64,000 nucleotides of DNA from Notolepis coatsorum (GCA_963971535.1 OZ020589.1:68859239-68923238); one strand, 5' to 3'. Shown: positions 53,416 through 64,000, counted from the first letter of the stretch. The notes: generated from the letters alone by a model not told the origin. Numbers and translations are program-made.

Positions 53416-54329
53416 GGAACCTCAAGAAGGAGTCCTACTCTATTGTGTGTGTATTCGATTCAATTCGATTATTGAGTGTGTATGGGTTCAGTGCCTCCTC
53501 CCCGGAGAGCCCTAAAACCAAACTTTTACATGGCTCAAGGTGCAATATATTCTTTTCAATCTGTACAGCTCGCGTGGGAAGTCTCTCTGGGGATTTCCGT
53601 CTCCTCTCTATGGGAGGGTGGTGGAATGTAAAAATGTAAACAATTTTTACCCCCGGCTGTGTAGACTGGGATACATGCTGTTGGTGCTTCCTTCTTTTCT
53701 ATTAAAAAGGGTTGGAGTTAGGAAGCATCGCACCCCTCTTGTCGTTCCCCTGGGCGCCTTGGGGATTCAATGACAGGTCTAAATAGCCTGTTCATTGATG
53801 TGGTTGTGTCCCGACGCACGCATAGTGCTAGATCAGGCGAATGACTGGCACGCCTTGGTTGCTTGAGGTTAAAACAGCGTTTTTATAAAGCAACTGGGAT
53901 GGAGGTTTTTCCTCTTCCGACGACCTGTTTTGGTTGTCGACGGATTCTCGTTCATATCTGGGGGATGATGACGGAATGGATCTAAACATATGTAGAGGGG
54001 TCTCATGCCCTGGGGGTGGGCCACCGGGCGCGGTTCGCACCGAACGTCTGGGTGGCGCCTTCTTTTCATGTTTAAGATCAACACGCTTATCTGCCCCTTC
54101 TCCTGGAGTAGGCATGTCAGCGTGGTTAGGGCACAGGACTGGTTCTGGTCACGCTGGTCCAGATCAGTTAAACCCGTTGTCCGCCGGGGATGCAGATCTG
54201 CTGTTCTGGTACCCTGAGGGACTTGGGCTTTTTTCAGGGGGAATAATGCCAGGTCGGTCCGGGTGTCACAGGGTTAAGCGCTATGGAGACCCTGGTTGGG
54301 TACATTTTGTACTCTGCACTGTCGTAATG

Positions 54330-54448
54330 GCTTACGGCCATGCCAACCTGTACACGCTCGATCTCGTCAGATCTCGTCCGCTACGCAGGTTGGTCCTGGT
54401 TAGTACTTGGTTGGGAGACCGCCTGGGAATACCAAGTACGGTGTGCTT
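54330..54448 (+). rRNA. 5S rRNA-like sequence, probably a pseudogene
   Basis: 119 nt, nearly the full 120-nt length, starting gcttacggccat and containing cctggttagtacttgg and gggagaccgcctgggaatac, the best-conserved part of 5S RNA and its internal promoter. Around fifteen differences plus a one-base gap from the vertebrate consensus, and no T-run terminator directly after it, argue against function. The matching place in unit I lacks it. It may be a retroposed or gene-converted copy. Confidence 0.85.
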
Positions 54449-54821
54449 GGGGCTGGTTCTCCATTCCTTTCGCTCCTCTCTCACGCATGGCGAAGAGGGG
54501 CCTGTTGGGGTGGTCTTTGACCTCCTCTGGTGACCCTGTGCTTCTCGTATCGCCGGGCCCGGTCCGAAGTAATGTTTCGTCGACCCGTAGGCCTGGGATA
54601 ACCCTTTTTTCTTGAGGGGTTATAGGAACAACCACCGCATTGGGTAATGACAAGGTGGTTGATTCCCTGGTGTGTTGGAGCAGTGTCAACTCCCGGGTTA
54701 CCCGGTTGAGGGTGCCCCTGCACGTTCATGACGTCTGCCAATCATGTCAGCCTTCTCTGCCTCAACCCCTCTGGGTGGGTTTTTTTTAAATGGAGGCTTG
54801 GTCATGCAACAACGCTAGCAT

Positions 54822-56189
54822 CAGTGATGCCACTAACGCGTTACTAAGTAACGCGTTATTGTAATCTGATTACTTTTCCCCGAAAATAGTAATCTAACGC
54901 GTTAATCTTTACAAGCCAGTAATCTGATTGCAGTTACTTGTCCAAGTGGCTGTGCGTTACTATTTCGTTACTATCTCATCATAATGCAGGCGGAATGCAG
55001 TATTTTCTTTCGTTTTCGACAGTCAAATATACGTTTGGAAAGCTTTTCCTTGTATTGGGGAGTGACGTCACAGCACGCAACCTCGCGTGTTGAGCCATGC
55101 TGGTGGGCGCGGCTGTTATTGTTATTATCAGGCTGACCTGCGAGCTAGCAGGGAGACGCTCGCGCTCGTAACGCTTTCTTGGACTGGAAGTTCACTAGTC
55201 TACTTAACGTTTGTGTAAGCTAAGCCGGGTGAAAAAAACATTCACTTTGCGGAGGAAACAAAATACTGTCTACCGCATATGGAATATACAGCACAGCACG
55301 ACCATCGACTTCTACAGGACTCGGAGCTGCACCAGCCAAAGAGTATGTTCCACCTTTGAGTTAAACATCTTTTGCATTGCACTATTCATGAACATGGAAC
55401 ATGGAACACCATACTGCAGTATGTAGGTTGTCAGTAGCACACTGACAACACTGCAGTATATATATTCCCTCCCCGCCGTATGTATATTTCCCTCCCACCC
55501 ACCCACCCCCTCCTAATGTACAGTCCCCTCCCCATCATATGTATATACTCTGTCAGGATCTAGGGGTAACAGTACTGTATATTTGAATACCGCTTATGTC
55601 ACAAATGTATCAGTACTAAATACCTATATGTCCCTATGCCATAAATGTCATGTATGTTGTGTATGTCATAAATGTCTATATGAATTGAAAATGGGGGACC
55701 CTGATGGAAACAAGACAAACGTCTTTCTCAGGTCTGCATCCCCTTAACAATTGTATGTATTGAGCCGTACTGTATTGTACCCATTCTGCAATCTGTTAAA
55801 TAAAGTTTTCATTCATTCATTCACACAATAATAAATAATAATAACGTAGAACCATATCTGAATGGGGCAGGCCTCAAAGGTAGGCTACATATCAGCCTAC
55901 ATGTGGTGTTATTGACCATTTATCTTTTGTGAAATCTATAGATAGCAAGATAGGCCTACCTGCCCTATTAGTACATTTTACTCAAACTGAGTACATTTTA
56001 CTAAACATTTTTTGTCATTCTTATGTTGTGGCAGCAGCAGGGAGGACGACTTCGTAACCTAGTTACTTTCAAAGTAACTAAGTTACTCTGATAATCAAGT
56101 AATCAGTAAAGTAACTAAGATTACTTTTTAAAGGAGTAATCAGTAATCAGTAATCAGATTACTTTTACAAGTAATCTGTGGCATCACTG
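54822..56189. mobile_element. Non-autonomous hAT element, inverted relative of 10690-11909
   Basis: The ends cagtgatgcc and ggcatcactg are flanked by the exact 8-bp duplication gctagcat (54814-54821 and 56190-56197). The subterminal taacgcgtta-rich side is on the left, opposite to the 10.7-kb copy. A LINE A tail (55457-55825) has inserted in it. Confidence 0.93.
55457..55825 (+). mobile_element. LINE family A 3' untranslated region and tail
   Basis: Nearly identical to 27736-28104 (tgtcaggatctaggggtaac, cctgatggaaacaagacaaa) with an (ATTC)n tail. It is inside the hAT element, hence younger. Confidence 0.9.
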
Positions 56190-56800
56190 GCTAGCATACG
56201 CCCCTTCCGCCGGGGGGGCTGTACTCAGCTGACTCCTTTGGCGCCTGTCTCGTCCGCAGTGCTCCAGGCTCAGGTTACAGCCTGTTGCCTGGTTTTCCCC
56301 GGTGCGCTGCCTGCTTCCGTTGGTTAACCTTTTTTGTGTGCTTACGGCCATGCTGACTGCCTGTTCTGCAGGGTCAGTGTGCCAGGCAGTGTGCTATTGG
56401 GGGGAAAGGGCCCGCTCTTGGAGGGGCCTTATCCGAATACGCTGGCGATGTGGGGGGTGGCGGTGTCACTAAGTGACCGCCTGGTGGGGTCTTGATGCCT
56501 GGCGTCATTGACCTCTCCGGGCCCCTGTTTTCCAGGGGATCCAGTCCCTTCGGTGGGTCTGGGTCTTCCTTCGCGCTCCGCTGCTACGGCCTTGCCACGG
56601 GGTTGGGTTTGCCCTTGACCCTGTGCTTCTGGGGGCAGTAACGAGGTTGTTCCCTCCGTTCGTTCCCGGGTGGCATGCGGGTTGTGCGTGTGTGTAGTCG
56701 TGGGGTCAGGCCACGGTCTGCTCACCCTGTGCGTTGAGTTGCTTGAGTGCCTCTTCGCACGGTCGGGTCCGTCGCCCTCCCAGGAACCTCCAATAGGGGG

Positions 56801-58227
56801 TGTAACTGAGGGGTACAATTCCCTGACTGTATTACTAGATATGATACTTACTACCACTACCTTTGTACTTAATATTCGGCCACCCAGTACATGGCATAAA
56901 TATATTATCATGAACACTCTCACGTAGATGAAACGGATCCAACACAAATGTACGAATTAGAAACAGGTCTTTATTTCTACACAGCGATGGTGTGTAGAAT
57001 AAGCACTTAATCACTTAATTACATTTATGAATTGAAATAGTATGCACTTTTATGGCAAGGAGTATTCGTCGGTATATCAATAGAGAATGTCCAATCTCTG
57101 AAGGCGCAGGTGGTAAATATACGACCTGGAATAGTTAAGGAATAACAGCAATGATACTTTAATGATTATACTAGATACACTAGAGGGGGTTAATCCGGTC
57201 GCTTGTAAGCCGACAGGAGTAGGAGGGGGGGGGGGTAGAATCCGGCTGCCTCGTCCGGCCAAGGGTATCCCAGGTGAACCCACTGTAGTGCCGTTCAATG
57301 CGCCGGCGATCCTTGGACCACAGATGAAAGCAGGTGGACTCTTTGTGGGCCGGCTCTCTCCGGTCCACGGGGGAGAGACGTGAAGCGACCTCGTCTTGCA
57401 GAGCGTCTCCTCACCTTGCGTCCTCTCCAGGGGGGGGGGGTTCCAACACACGGCAGTGTCGGGGGTCTTTATCCATGGAATAATCAAAGTATCCAAAGCA
57501 TAATCCGTGCCTGGGAAGGCGGGCTGTCGTCGGTAGAATAATCCGGTATACAGGTCCACTCGCTCGTCGGCTCTGGGGCTCCTCGGGTGCAGCTTCACAT
57601 AGGGTCAACCACCCTGGGTAAGCAGCCAGTTCTCTGCCCGAAACGATGGGGTACTGACTACGGTAGTATTCTCACCGCACGAAGCACTATATATTAACAG
57701 ACTATTATTAGCTTAATAGACTACGTCCAACTCGACGATATAGTGCCAAATATGACTATTCAAATATTAATATACACGATGTCTCAATACCGATGGTAGG
57801 CGAACTTGGCCTTACTCCCACACGTGGCGTCGCGGGGAGGCTTTACGTCTGTGACTCTATTGGAGGGTAAGAAACTGGACTGAAAAGAAAGTCCTACTTT
57901 AGTAGCGCAGTATATATACGCACTATGAACAAATAGTCCCATTAGTGGTGCGGTAGCCAAATTCCTACGCGGAACTAGGACTTGTTCGTACATGTCGAGC
58001 GGTACGTTTGAACTGGGTCTGAGGGGTATGGCAGCCTGGCACCAAGGTCTCGACCAATAGTAGAATGGAGACTATTATGGGATGTTCAGTAGGCTAGAAT
58101 GGATATTCAATGCATATTGTACAAGGAATATACAAGGGATATCAGGGAATATTAGAGAATATACAAATACAATTAAATATATATATATAAATAAATATAT
58201 ATATTCGGTTTAATCTGGCCCTTCACA
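56801..58227 (-). repeat. 3' LTR of the BEL/Pao element
   Basis: 1,427 bp; on the minus strand it starts tgtgaagggccagatt and ends cctcagttaca. The first 390 bases at its left match 63612-64000. Confidence 0.85.
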
Positions 58228-58339
58228 ACAGCCACCCCCTGAATAGGTCCCAGACCTAATCAGTTAAACAGAGACAGATTAATCGCGTTGTCTATTTACA
58301 CATAAGGGTTTGCTGTAGGGGTCAGTCAACTTCACAAAG

Positions 58340-59318
58340 TCATAGGGTTGTAGGGTCATGGTCATCATCGATTGTGTCTGGGAGTCGAGGCAGTTCTATG
58401 AGCCTTGCCACGGGACGGGTGTAAGTGCGACCCTGGACGAGCACTTCAGCTGCTCGGACCTTGCCGTCGGCACCGGTGATCACTTTGCTTACGCGGCCGG
58501 CCGGCCACATAGCTCTGGGCAGTGATTGATCAATAATCATGACGACTGTTCCTTCTGTCAAATTGTCTCTCTCCTTTACCCACTTCTGGCGGGTCTGTAG
58601 AGACGGTAGGTAGTGCAGTAGGAAACTGTTCCAAAACTTGTCGGCTAATACTTGGCTGTACCTCCACATTCGTCGGCCGTTCGCTTCTTCAGGCCGGTAC
58701 ATTGTCTGTGGTAATGCAGTATCTAGCCGCCCCATCAGGAGTGTGTTGGGGGCTCTGCGTAGGCGACCACCCACTCTGATGAGGGTATGAGCGTCGCTCT
58801 CGGGGGCCAGGTGAATTAATCTGCTGTCGGATGGGACGGGCTTTCCTCCCTGTAGACAGGCCAATTCATCGGGGAACGAGTCTCTCTGGGCTCGCTGCAG
58901 TAGAAGCAATTCTGCTTCCTCGTAGTTAGCTGCTGACATATCAGCGGGGGACTCTCTATGGACGTGCAATCGTCTATGTTAGGGTCGGTGGAGGCTACGG
59001 TGCTCAATCCACAGAACACAGACTTCTTATTTTCCACCTCCTCTGGACTTGCTTCCCTCGGGATAGGCATGGGCCACTGTCCTTCCGGGAGTCTTAGGAA
59101 TGCGGGGCCGTCACTGTAGACATTGCGACGGGTGAGGTCATCCAGGGGCATCCCCCGGGTGATGACGTCAGCTGGGTTCTGTTTTGTATCAACGTAGCGT
59201 TTCTCCGGTTAACTCTTCGGTTAAGTCTTGAATCTCGGTGACTCTGACTCCCACGAAGACTTTGTACTTGCATGAGTCCGATTTGATCCAGGTGAGTACC
59301 GTCGTGGAATCTGACCAC
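58340..59318 (-). CDS. BEL/Pao C-terminal pol region
   Basis: Pieces carry LTRRNVYSDGPAFLRLPEGQ, RVGGRLRRAPNTLLMG, WRYSQVLADKFWNSFLLHYL and VARLIELPRL, the region at and after the integrase in Pao elements. It is in several frames, so broken. Confidence 0.78.
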
Positions 59319-60817
59319 AGGATTGTTCTAGACACCGGTATGGTGAGCTCACGTTGGATGAGCGTGGCTAGGTGCGCTCCGGCTAGGGCTGCGCAGAGCT
59401 CTAGACGTGGGATAGATTGTTGCTTGCGTGGGGCTATTCTCGAGCGGGCGAGGACAAATGCTGTGTAGATCTCTCCCCCCTGGTCTTGGGCCCGCAAGTA
59501 GGCTACTGATCCGTATGCGACCTCTGAGGCGTCACTGAAGACGTGTAAGTCCATTTTACATGTCTCTGGCCTCACCGTGGGTGGGAAGTAGCTTCGGCGC
59601 ATATTAACGCCTGGGAGTGAGTGGAGCTCCATCTCCCACTCTCTCCAGGTGGATGCAAGGTGTGCGGGAATGGGGTCGTCCCAGCCCTGGTCCTTGTCCC
59701 ACAATGCTCGTACAATCATTTTTGCCCTGGTGGTGTACGGTAGAATACATCCTAGCGGGTCATATTGTCGGGCGAGTGTTGTGTACACACTCCGTCTGGT
59801 GGTCGGCGCCGCCGCCGGCCTTCCCTGCTCCGTAGTCAGGGGCTTGTGTCTGTAGTGAAGCGAATCTGTTTTGAATCGCCACACCAATCCCAGGGTCATC
59901 TCCTGGGCTTCTCCCGGGATTGTAGCCATCCAGGTCTCGCTGCTGGCTGCCTTGTCCTCGGAGGAGAGGCTGCGCAGTACTTGCGGATCGCTGCTGGCCC
60001 ACTGCCTGAGATCAAAGCCGCCTTTGATCAATGAGGCGCGGAGTTTAATCAGGAGAGCCTCGGCTTCTTCCTGGGTTGAAAGGCTTTGTAGACAGTTGTC
60101 TACGTAGAAGCTGTTCTTTACGCTGTGTCGGACCTCTTCGTCCGCTGCTGGGTCCTCTGCTACATGTTTCTGTAGTGCAAATGTCGCACAGCAGGGGCTG
60201 CACGTCGTTCCGAAGGGGAGGACTTCCCATTGGTAGATGGCTGGGTGCTCATCTCCTGGCTTCTCTCTCCATAGGAACCGTAACAGGGGCTTGTCCGCCT
60301 CTACTAATCTCACCTGCAGGAACATTCCTTTAATGTCCCCGCTGATGGCCACCTTTTCCTGGCGGAAGCGGAGTAGAACGCCGAGTAGGGAGGGGCCGAG
60401 TGTGGGACCGGGCAGTAACTCTTTATTCAGATTTTGGGATCCGATCTGGTAGCTGCAGTTAAATACTATGCGGTCTTTACCGTTGTGATGGACCTTGTGG
60501 TGGGGCACGTACCACGATTCAGTGGTCTGGTCAGCCTCTTTAATGTCCATCTTTGTGACGTGTCCCGCTGTGATGAGCTTCTCAATCTCAGCGCGGTATA
60601 CACTCTCTTGGGCGGGGTTCTTGGCTAAGCGCCGCTCCGTGTTCAGCAGGTACCGTTCTGTGGCGTCTGTCTTGGCGTGGAAAGTAGGCATTCCTTCTCG
60701 CCGCAGGAGTGGCGTGGCGTATCTCAACACGCCGTTGACCGGGACTCTCTTGGTCCCTGTCTCGAGGAGGTGAATGGCGTAAATGTCATCTTTAGAGCGA
60801 AATGTCTTTCTTTCCAT
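59189..60817 (-). CDS. BEL/Pao reverse transcriptase and RNase H
   Basis: 542-residue frame: WYVPHHKVHHNGKDRIVFNC, LLPGPTLGPSLLGVLLRFRQ, ISGDIKGMFLQV (active-site Asp) and FYVDNCLQS (the second Asp box in Pao form, YVDN). QYDPLGCILPYTTRAKMIV and an RNase H region with HVFSDASEVAYGSVAYLRA and ILWSDSTTVLTWI follow. These motifs identify the Pao family clearly. Confidence 0.88.
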   Translation of the reverse strand: MERKTFRSKDDIYAIHLLETGTKRVPVNGVLRYATPLLRREGMPTFHAKTDATERYLLNTERRLAKNPAQESVYRAEIEKLITAGHVTKMDIKEADQTTESWYVPHHKVHHNGKDRIVFNCSYQIGSQNLNKELLPGPTLGPSLLGVLLRFRQEKVAISGDIKGMFLQVRLVEADKPLLRFLWREKPGDEHPAIYQWEVLPFGTTCSPCCATFALQKHVAEDPAADEEVRHSVKNSFYVDNCLQSLSTQEEAEALLIKLRASLIKGGFDLRQWASSDPQVLRSLSSEDKAASSETWMATIPGEAQEMTLGLVWRFKTDSLHYRHKPLTTEQGRPAAAPTTRRSVYTTLARQYDPLGCILPYTTRAKMIVRALWDKDQGWDDPIPAHLASTWREWEMELHSLPGVNMRRSYFPPTVRPETCKMDLHVFSDASEVAYGSVAYLRAQDQGGEIYTAFVLARSRIAPRKQQSIPRLELCAALAGAHLATLIQRELTIPVSRTILWSDSTTVLTWIKSDSCKYKVFVGVRVTEIQDLTEELTGETLR

Positions 60818-62159
60818 TCTTAAAGGGCATTTGTTCCAAGGTCCATAGCCGCTCTACGTGTTGCAGGAGTGCGGTTTCTCCCTCTGTGACTCGGGAGTGG
60901 AGACATCTAGTGGCTGTACTTCGGTTGAGAGATTTGGCGAGCGGGCCTTGGAGAGTCCATCCCAAACGGGTCTCGACTGCTGCAGGGCAGCCTCGGGGTC
61001 CGGTATGAACCCGGTCTATCGGGACAATGAGGTCTGCATGGTCGGAGCCTATCAACAGGGTCGGCATAGCATTGTCTATGAGCGGGATCGGTAACTTGTG
61101 CAGATGTGCATATTTCTCCATCAGCTTGGCGACGGGGTATGTGTACCGCGACAGTCCTATTTCTTGGCTGGTGAAAGCGTCTGCAATCTGGTACCGTCGC
61201 TCAGGCTGGCCGCTTGCTGCGATAGAGAATGAGACATTCTCGCCCTTTATCGTCTTCAAATCTCGTCTTATTGTCCGAATTGTCATTTGGGTTTCGCTTC
61301 CCCGCAGCCCTAGCTGGGCCGCAGCGGAGGCGAGCAGCAGGGTCTTCTCTGACCCGTCATCGAGGACGGCGTAAGTGTCCAGGACTTTATTCTGGTAGCT
61401 TAGTGTCACACGCACTACTTTTAGGAGTACTCGGGCTCCACTGCTGCTGGCGGGATCGATGTACATGACGCTCGCTTTGCGGCTGGATGGTGCAGGTGAA
61501 GGGCGCCGTCTGTTACTGTCGTGAAGTATGTCCAGATGGGCTCCATCGCACTTGGTGCACCTTTTCTTTAAGCGGCATTCGGCTGCCATGTGTGAGCGCG
61601 CACAGCGAAAACAGCGCTTGTTGGACTTTATCCATTGACCTGCTTCCTCCGCGTTCAGCTTGGGGAAGGAGTCACATTGCGCTAGCCAGTGTTCTTTCTC
61701 ACAGTAGGGGCACACTATCTTCCACTTCTCCGTTCTGGAGGGGGTACTGTGGCTCCTGCTGCTCGGTACTGACTCCGATTGGTGCATCACAGTCACCGAT
61801 CTTCTTCCATCATTTAGTCGTCTGGTTCCTTCTCTGGAGCCAGGGGTGCTCCGTCCGAATGTATCTAGCCGTAGGCTGCTGACTTCTCTCGCCAGGAAGT
61901 CTGCTAGATCGAGGAGGTTCGGTTCGGGGCCATTCGGGTCTCTGTGGTCCCTCTGCCGCCTAAAGCGCTCCTGACGAGCGGGCGGCAGCTTCTCCAGAAT
62001 CCTTTCCACATTTGAGTTGGCGTAAAGTTCATGCCTCCCTTTCTCTCTTTGCGCTCCCAACATCCCTACCAGGGACTGCACTCTGATGGACAGGTCGTCC
62101 AGTGCTCGATTGTCTATTGCTGGGGGTAAGCGGTCGATGTGTCGGATCTCCTGGATCAC
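60792..62159 (-). CDS. BEL/Pao gag C-terminus, Cys/His knuckles and protease-like part
   Basis: 455-residue frame: IRVQSLVGMLG, LPPARQERF, then Cys/His clusters CPYCEKEHWLAQC, CFRCARSHMAAEC and CTKCDGAHLDILH. A retropepsin-like region follows (VLDDGSEKTLLLASAAAQLG) with LIGSDHADL. This arrangement is typical for Pao-type pol precursors. Confidence 0.8.
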   Translation of the reverse strand: MIQEIRHIDRLPPAIDNRALDDLSIRVQSLVGMLGAQREKGRHELYANSNVERILEKLPPARQERFRRQRDHRDPNGPEPNLLDLADFLAREVSSLRLDTFGRSTPGSREGTRRLNDGRRSVTVMHQSESVPSSRSHSTPSRTEKWKIVCPYCEKEHWLAQCDSFPKLNAEEAGQWIKSNKRCFRCARSHMAAECRLKKRCTKCDGAHLDILHDSNRRRPSPAPSSRKASVMYIDPASSSGARVLLKVVRVTLSYQNKVLDTYAVLDDGSEKTLLLASAAAQLGLRGSETQMTIRTIRRDLKTIKGENVSFSIAASGQPERRYQIADAFTSQEIGLSRYTYPVAKLMEKYAHLHKLPIPLIDNAMPTLLIGSDHADLIVPIDRVHTGPRGCPAAVETRLGWTLQGPLAKSLNRSTATRCLHSRVTEGETALLQHVERLWTLEQMPFKNGKKDISL

Positions 62160-63567
62160 GTAATCCCATATGCGCCCATACCGCTGCTGTGTATGGGGTG
62201 GTGGAAGTCGCGTAGGCGAGCGCTATATTATGTGCGCGGGGTACCTTTAAGTGCTTCAGTAGGATGGCGTATTTGTGGCGTTCATCCAATACATCCACCA
62301 ACATGGTCTCCAGACACATGCGGAGTTCTGTATACTGGGCCCGGTTCTCTTGGGTGAAGTCGGGTACCATAGGCGTGCCAATGTATGACGCTGACTGTGG
62401 ATACATCGGCGAGCGTTGGGGGAGAGGCCTCCTAGGCAAGTCTCCTCCCGCTCCTTGGTATGGGCTGGTACCGGCAGTGTACCATGGCCCGCTTGTCCAG
62501 GTGCTGTTCCTCGGTGCGGGTCGTGCGTCGTGCTCACCCGTGTATAGAGTCGGGGGTCTGTAGCGCAGCTCCGCGGGAGTATAGCCTGGGCTGTACCGGA
62601 CCTCCTGGTCCGGTAGAGTACTGTGCTGTCTTCGGGCGTGGTTCTCCTCCTCTTCCTCTTCGTCTTCAGTTAGGTCATCCAGTGCTTGTAGTCTCTGGTT
62701 TAGTCTCTCCACAGGATATGCTGCTCCTTCCCGGTTGCTAGGTCTCGCTTGGACCGGTGGGGGGAGGTGGTCTGTGGGGGGTATAGACCTCGTCTGTTGG
62801 TCAAGTTCAGGGTTGTTTACTCGGCTAGGGGATGCCGCCCTGGAGGTGTGTCTAGACGAGTTCCTGGAGCCTCTGGCGGAGGGAGAGGGTGTTGTCCGTC
62901 TGATCAGCTGTTCTATTAGTTGCGACTGCTGTCTGTCGCGCGCTGCGTCCCGTTGAGCACCGGCTCGTTCTCGGGCCACATTCTCTTCCATCTGAATGCG
63001 TCTTATTTCTAGACGTATCTGCTCGTGTTCGCTTCGCTGCTGGATCTGCAGTCGGTCGCGTTCAGCAGCGGCGTTCAGGCTGATGAGGAAGGCCTGCTGT
63101 AGGGTCCTCTCTGCCTCGCTGGGAGAAGGCGGTTGTATAGGGGAGCCTTCCCTCGGGGTACTCCTTGCGGAGCCTTGGAGATCTATCTCCACGGTGCTCT
63201 CCCCGTCTTCTTCCGTGCCGAGTTCTCTCTCGGTAGCGTTGTATTCCTCCCGGGACTCATCGGGGACTACTTCTTCAGTACTGGCGGGGTGTGAAGTCAT
63301 GTCTGGTTCCCACTGGTCCCCACCGTGAACTTGGTCAGTTACATTAGAGCCCGTAGGGGCCTCTATGGTCGGGGTAGTCTGGGCGTTGGGGTTAGACATA
63401 CTTTTACTTTCTAGTTTTACCGCGTTTACTGTTAGTAGAAGACTAGGTTGTTGACTGACAGCGTAAGCCTCTAAGTACTGAGGGAGCCGTCGTTCGTGCT
63501 GCGGGCGTTGGTTAGGAGGATCGTTTCGTGGAGTGTTCATCATAGGCCATTTCAATATTAATAACAC
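62029..63567 (-). CDS. BEL/Pao gag
   Basis: 512-residue frame. The N-terminal half is rich in Pro, Ser, Glu and Gln. A charged coiled-coil-like stretch (about 165-215; RLQIQQRSEHEQIRLEIRR) and an acidic run (LTEDEEEEEENH) follow. The C-terminal part has CLETMLVDVLDERHKYAILL, resembling BEL/Pao gag. Fossil-class element; only the visible parts are stated. Confidence 0.7.
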   Translation of the reverse strand: MLLILKWPMMNTPRNDPPNQRPQHERRLPQYLEAYAVSQQPSLLLTVNAVKLESKSMSNPNAQTTPTIEAPTGSNVTDQVHGGDQWEPDMTSHPASTEEVVPDESREEYNATERELGTEEDGESTVEIDLQGSARSTPREGSPIQPPSPSEAERTLQQAFLISLNAAAERDRLQIQQRSEHEQIRLEIRRIQMEENVARERAGAQRDAARDRQQSQLIEQLIRRTTPSPSARGSRNSSRHTSRAASPSRVNNPELDQQTRSIPPTDHLPPPVQARPSNREGAAYPVERLNQRLQALDDLTEDEEEEEENHARRQHSTLPDQEVRYSPGYTPAELRYRPPTLYTGEHDARPAPRNSTWTSGPWYTAGTSPYQGAGGDLPRRPLPQRSPMYPQSASYIGTPMVPDFTQENRAQYTELRMCLETMLVDVLDERHKYAILLKHLKVPRAHNIALAYATSTTPYTAAVWAHMGLRDPGDPTHRPLTPSNRQSSTGRPVHQSAVPGRDVGSAKREREA

Positions 63568-63611
63568 TATATTAATATTACACTAATTACCATCCGGTTC
63601 GAAGGACCAAT

Positions 63612-64000
63612 TGTAACTGAGGGGTACAATTCCCTGACTGTATTACTAGATATGATACTTACTACCACTACCTTTGTACTTAATATTCGGCCACCCAGTA
63701 CACGGCATAAATATATTATCATGAACACTCTCACGTAGATGAAACGGATCCAACACAAATGTACGAATTAGAAACAGGTCTTTATTTCTACACAGCGATG
63801 GTGTGTAGAATAAGCACTTAATCACTTAATTACATTTATGAATTGAAATAGTATGCACTTTTATGGCAAGGAGTATTCGTCGGTATATCAATAGAGAATG
63901 TCCAATCTCTGAAGGCGCAGGTGGTAAATATACGACCTGGAATAGTTAAGGAATAACAGCAATGATACTTTAATGATTATACTAGATACACTAGAGGGGG
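63612..64000 (-). repeat. 5' LTR of the BEL/Pao element (partial)
   Basis: Same sequence as 56801-57190 with very few differences; cut by the window edge. Confidence 0.92.

Larger units (their letters stand above)
52421..56800. repeat. 5.3-kb repeat unit II (interrupted, incomplete)
   Basis: Direct-orientation copy of about 47090-50220. Order of blocks is preserved up to 56800, where the BEL/Pao LTR begins. Insertions not shared with unit I are a 5S rRNA sequence (54330-54448) and a hAT element (54822-56189). The rest of the unit would lie to the right of this window. Confidence 0.8.
56801..64000 (-). mobile_element. BEL/Pao LTR retrotransposon, runs off the window
   Basis: Minus strand. 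The 3' LTR is 56801-58227. The 5' LTR starts at 63612 and continues past the window. Next to it, minus strand, tggtccttcgaaccgg looks like a primer-binding site. Parts in order: gag (62029-63567), protease-like and Cys/His region (60792-62159), reverse transcriptase and RNase H (59189-60817), and the C-terminal pol region (58340-59318). A purine-rich tract borders the 3' LTR. It inserted into unit II. It is broken, with about six frame pieces. The visible LTR parts are nearly identical, so the insertion is fairly recent. Confidence 0.9.

Noticed and set aside
54330-54448. Working 5S rRNA gene
   Set aside because: Too many changes and no T-run terminator directly downstream.
53828-54533. Frames of 95-199 residues on both strands of unit II
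   Set aside because: They lie in GC-rich unit sequence, the plus frame runs through the 5S sequence, and unit I lacks an equivalent.
56340-56375. Second 5S-like start (cttacggccatgctgac)
   Set aside because: Only about 13 bases match the 5S start and the following bases do not.

Overview
This window looks like gene-poor, repeat-choked nuclear DNA of a ray-finned fish. The signs are stacked hAT, piggyBac-like and Harbinger-like elements, fish-type LINEs ending in short tandem tails, tRNA-derived SINEs, and DIRS, Ty3/gypsy, Ty1/copia and BEL/Pao elements side by side. There are long CT, GA and TG microsatellites. The species cannot be told from the sequence, and no conserved host exon is recognisable with confidence.

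Layout. 1-14 kb: nested DNA transposons. Four hAT elements (2951-3312, 3873-6979, 4339-5410, 10690-11909) have exact 8-bp target duplications. Three families with TTAA ends lie at 8239-9075, 10550-11962 and 24162-26079. SINEs and LINE tails sit among them. 14-28 kb: fragments of one LINE (family A), a decayed DIRS element (about 17.68-21.3 kb), an L2-like LINE, more SINEs, and the longest family A copy (26.6-28.1 kb). 28.1-44.8 kb: on the minus strand, a broken member of an unclassified large gene family (28991-36197) with metal-binding-like N-terminal segments and a PIN-like C-terminal segment. It is split by a near full-length LINE (family B, about 30.9-34.3 kb) and a small MITE. Next come a young short Ty3/gypsy element (36494-40144), a second long family A copy (40468-41536) and a Ty1/copia piece (41537-44643). 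A repeat found at 28.3 kb recurs inverted at 44.7 kb.

44.8-56.8 kb is the least explained part. A unit of about 5.3 kb is present twice in direct orientation (47.09-52.42 kb, and 52.42 kb to at least 56.8 kb). Part of it also lies inverted just upstream (45.59-46.1 kb). Both units keep a promoter-like block followed by a consensus splice donor. Unit I holds a possible two-exon small gene (50960-51731) behind a TATA-like box. Unit II carries a full-length but diverged 5S rRNA sequence and a hAT insertion. A BEL/Pao element (56801 to beyond 64000) then interrupts unit II.

How the parts relate: the recombinase- and reverse-transcriptase-encoding pieces are parasites. The SINEs have no enzymes and probably used LINE machinery; one SINE shares its 3' end with the L2-like LINE here. 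The main candidates for something undescribed are the zinc-finger/PIN-like gene family and the 5.3-kb unit. All family names come from motif recognition by eye; no database search was run.
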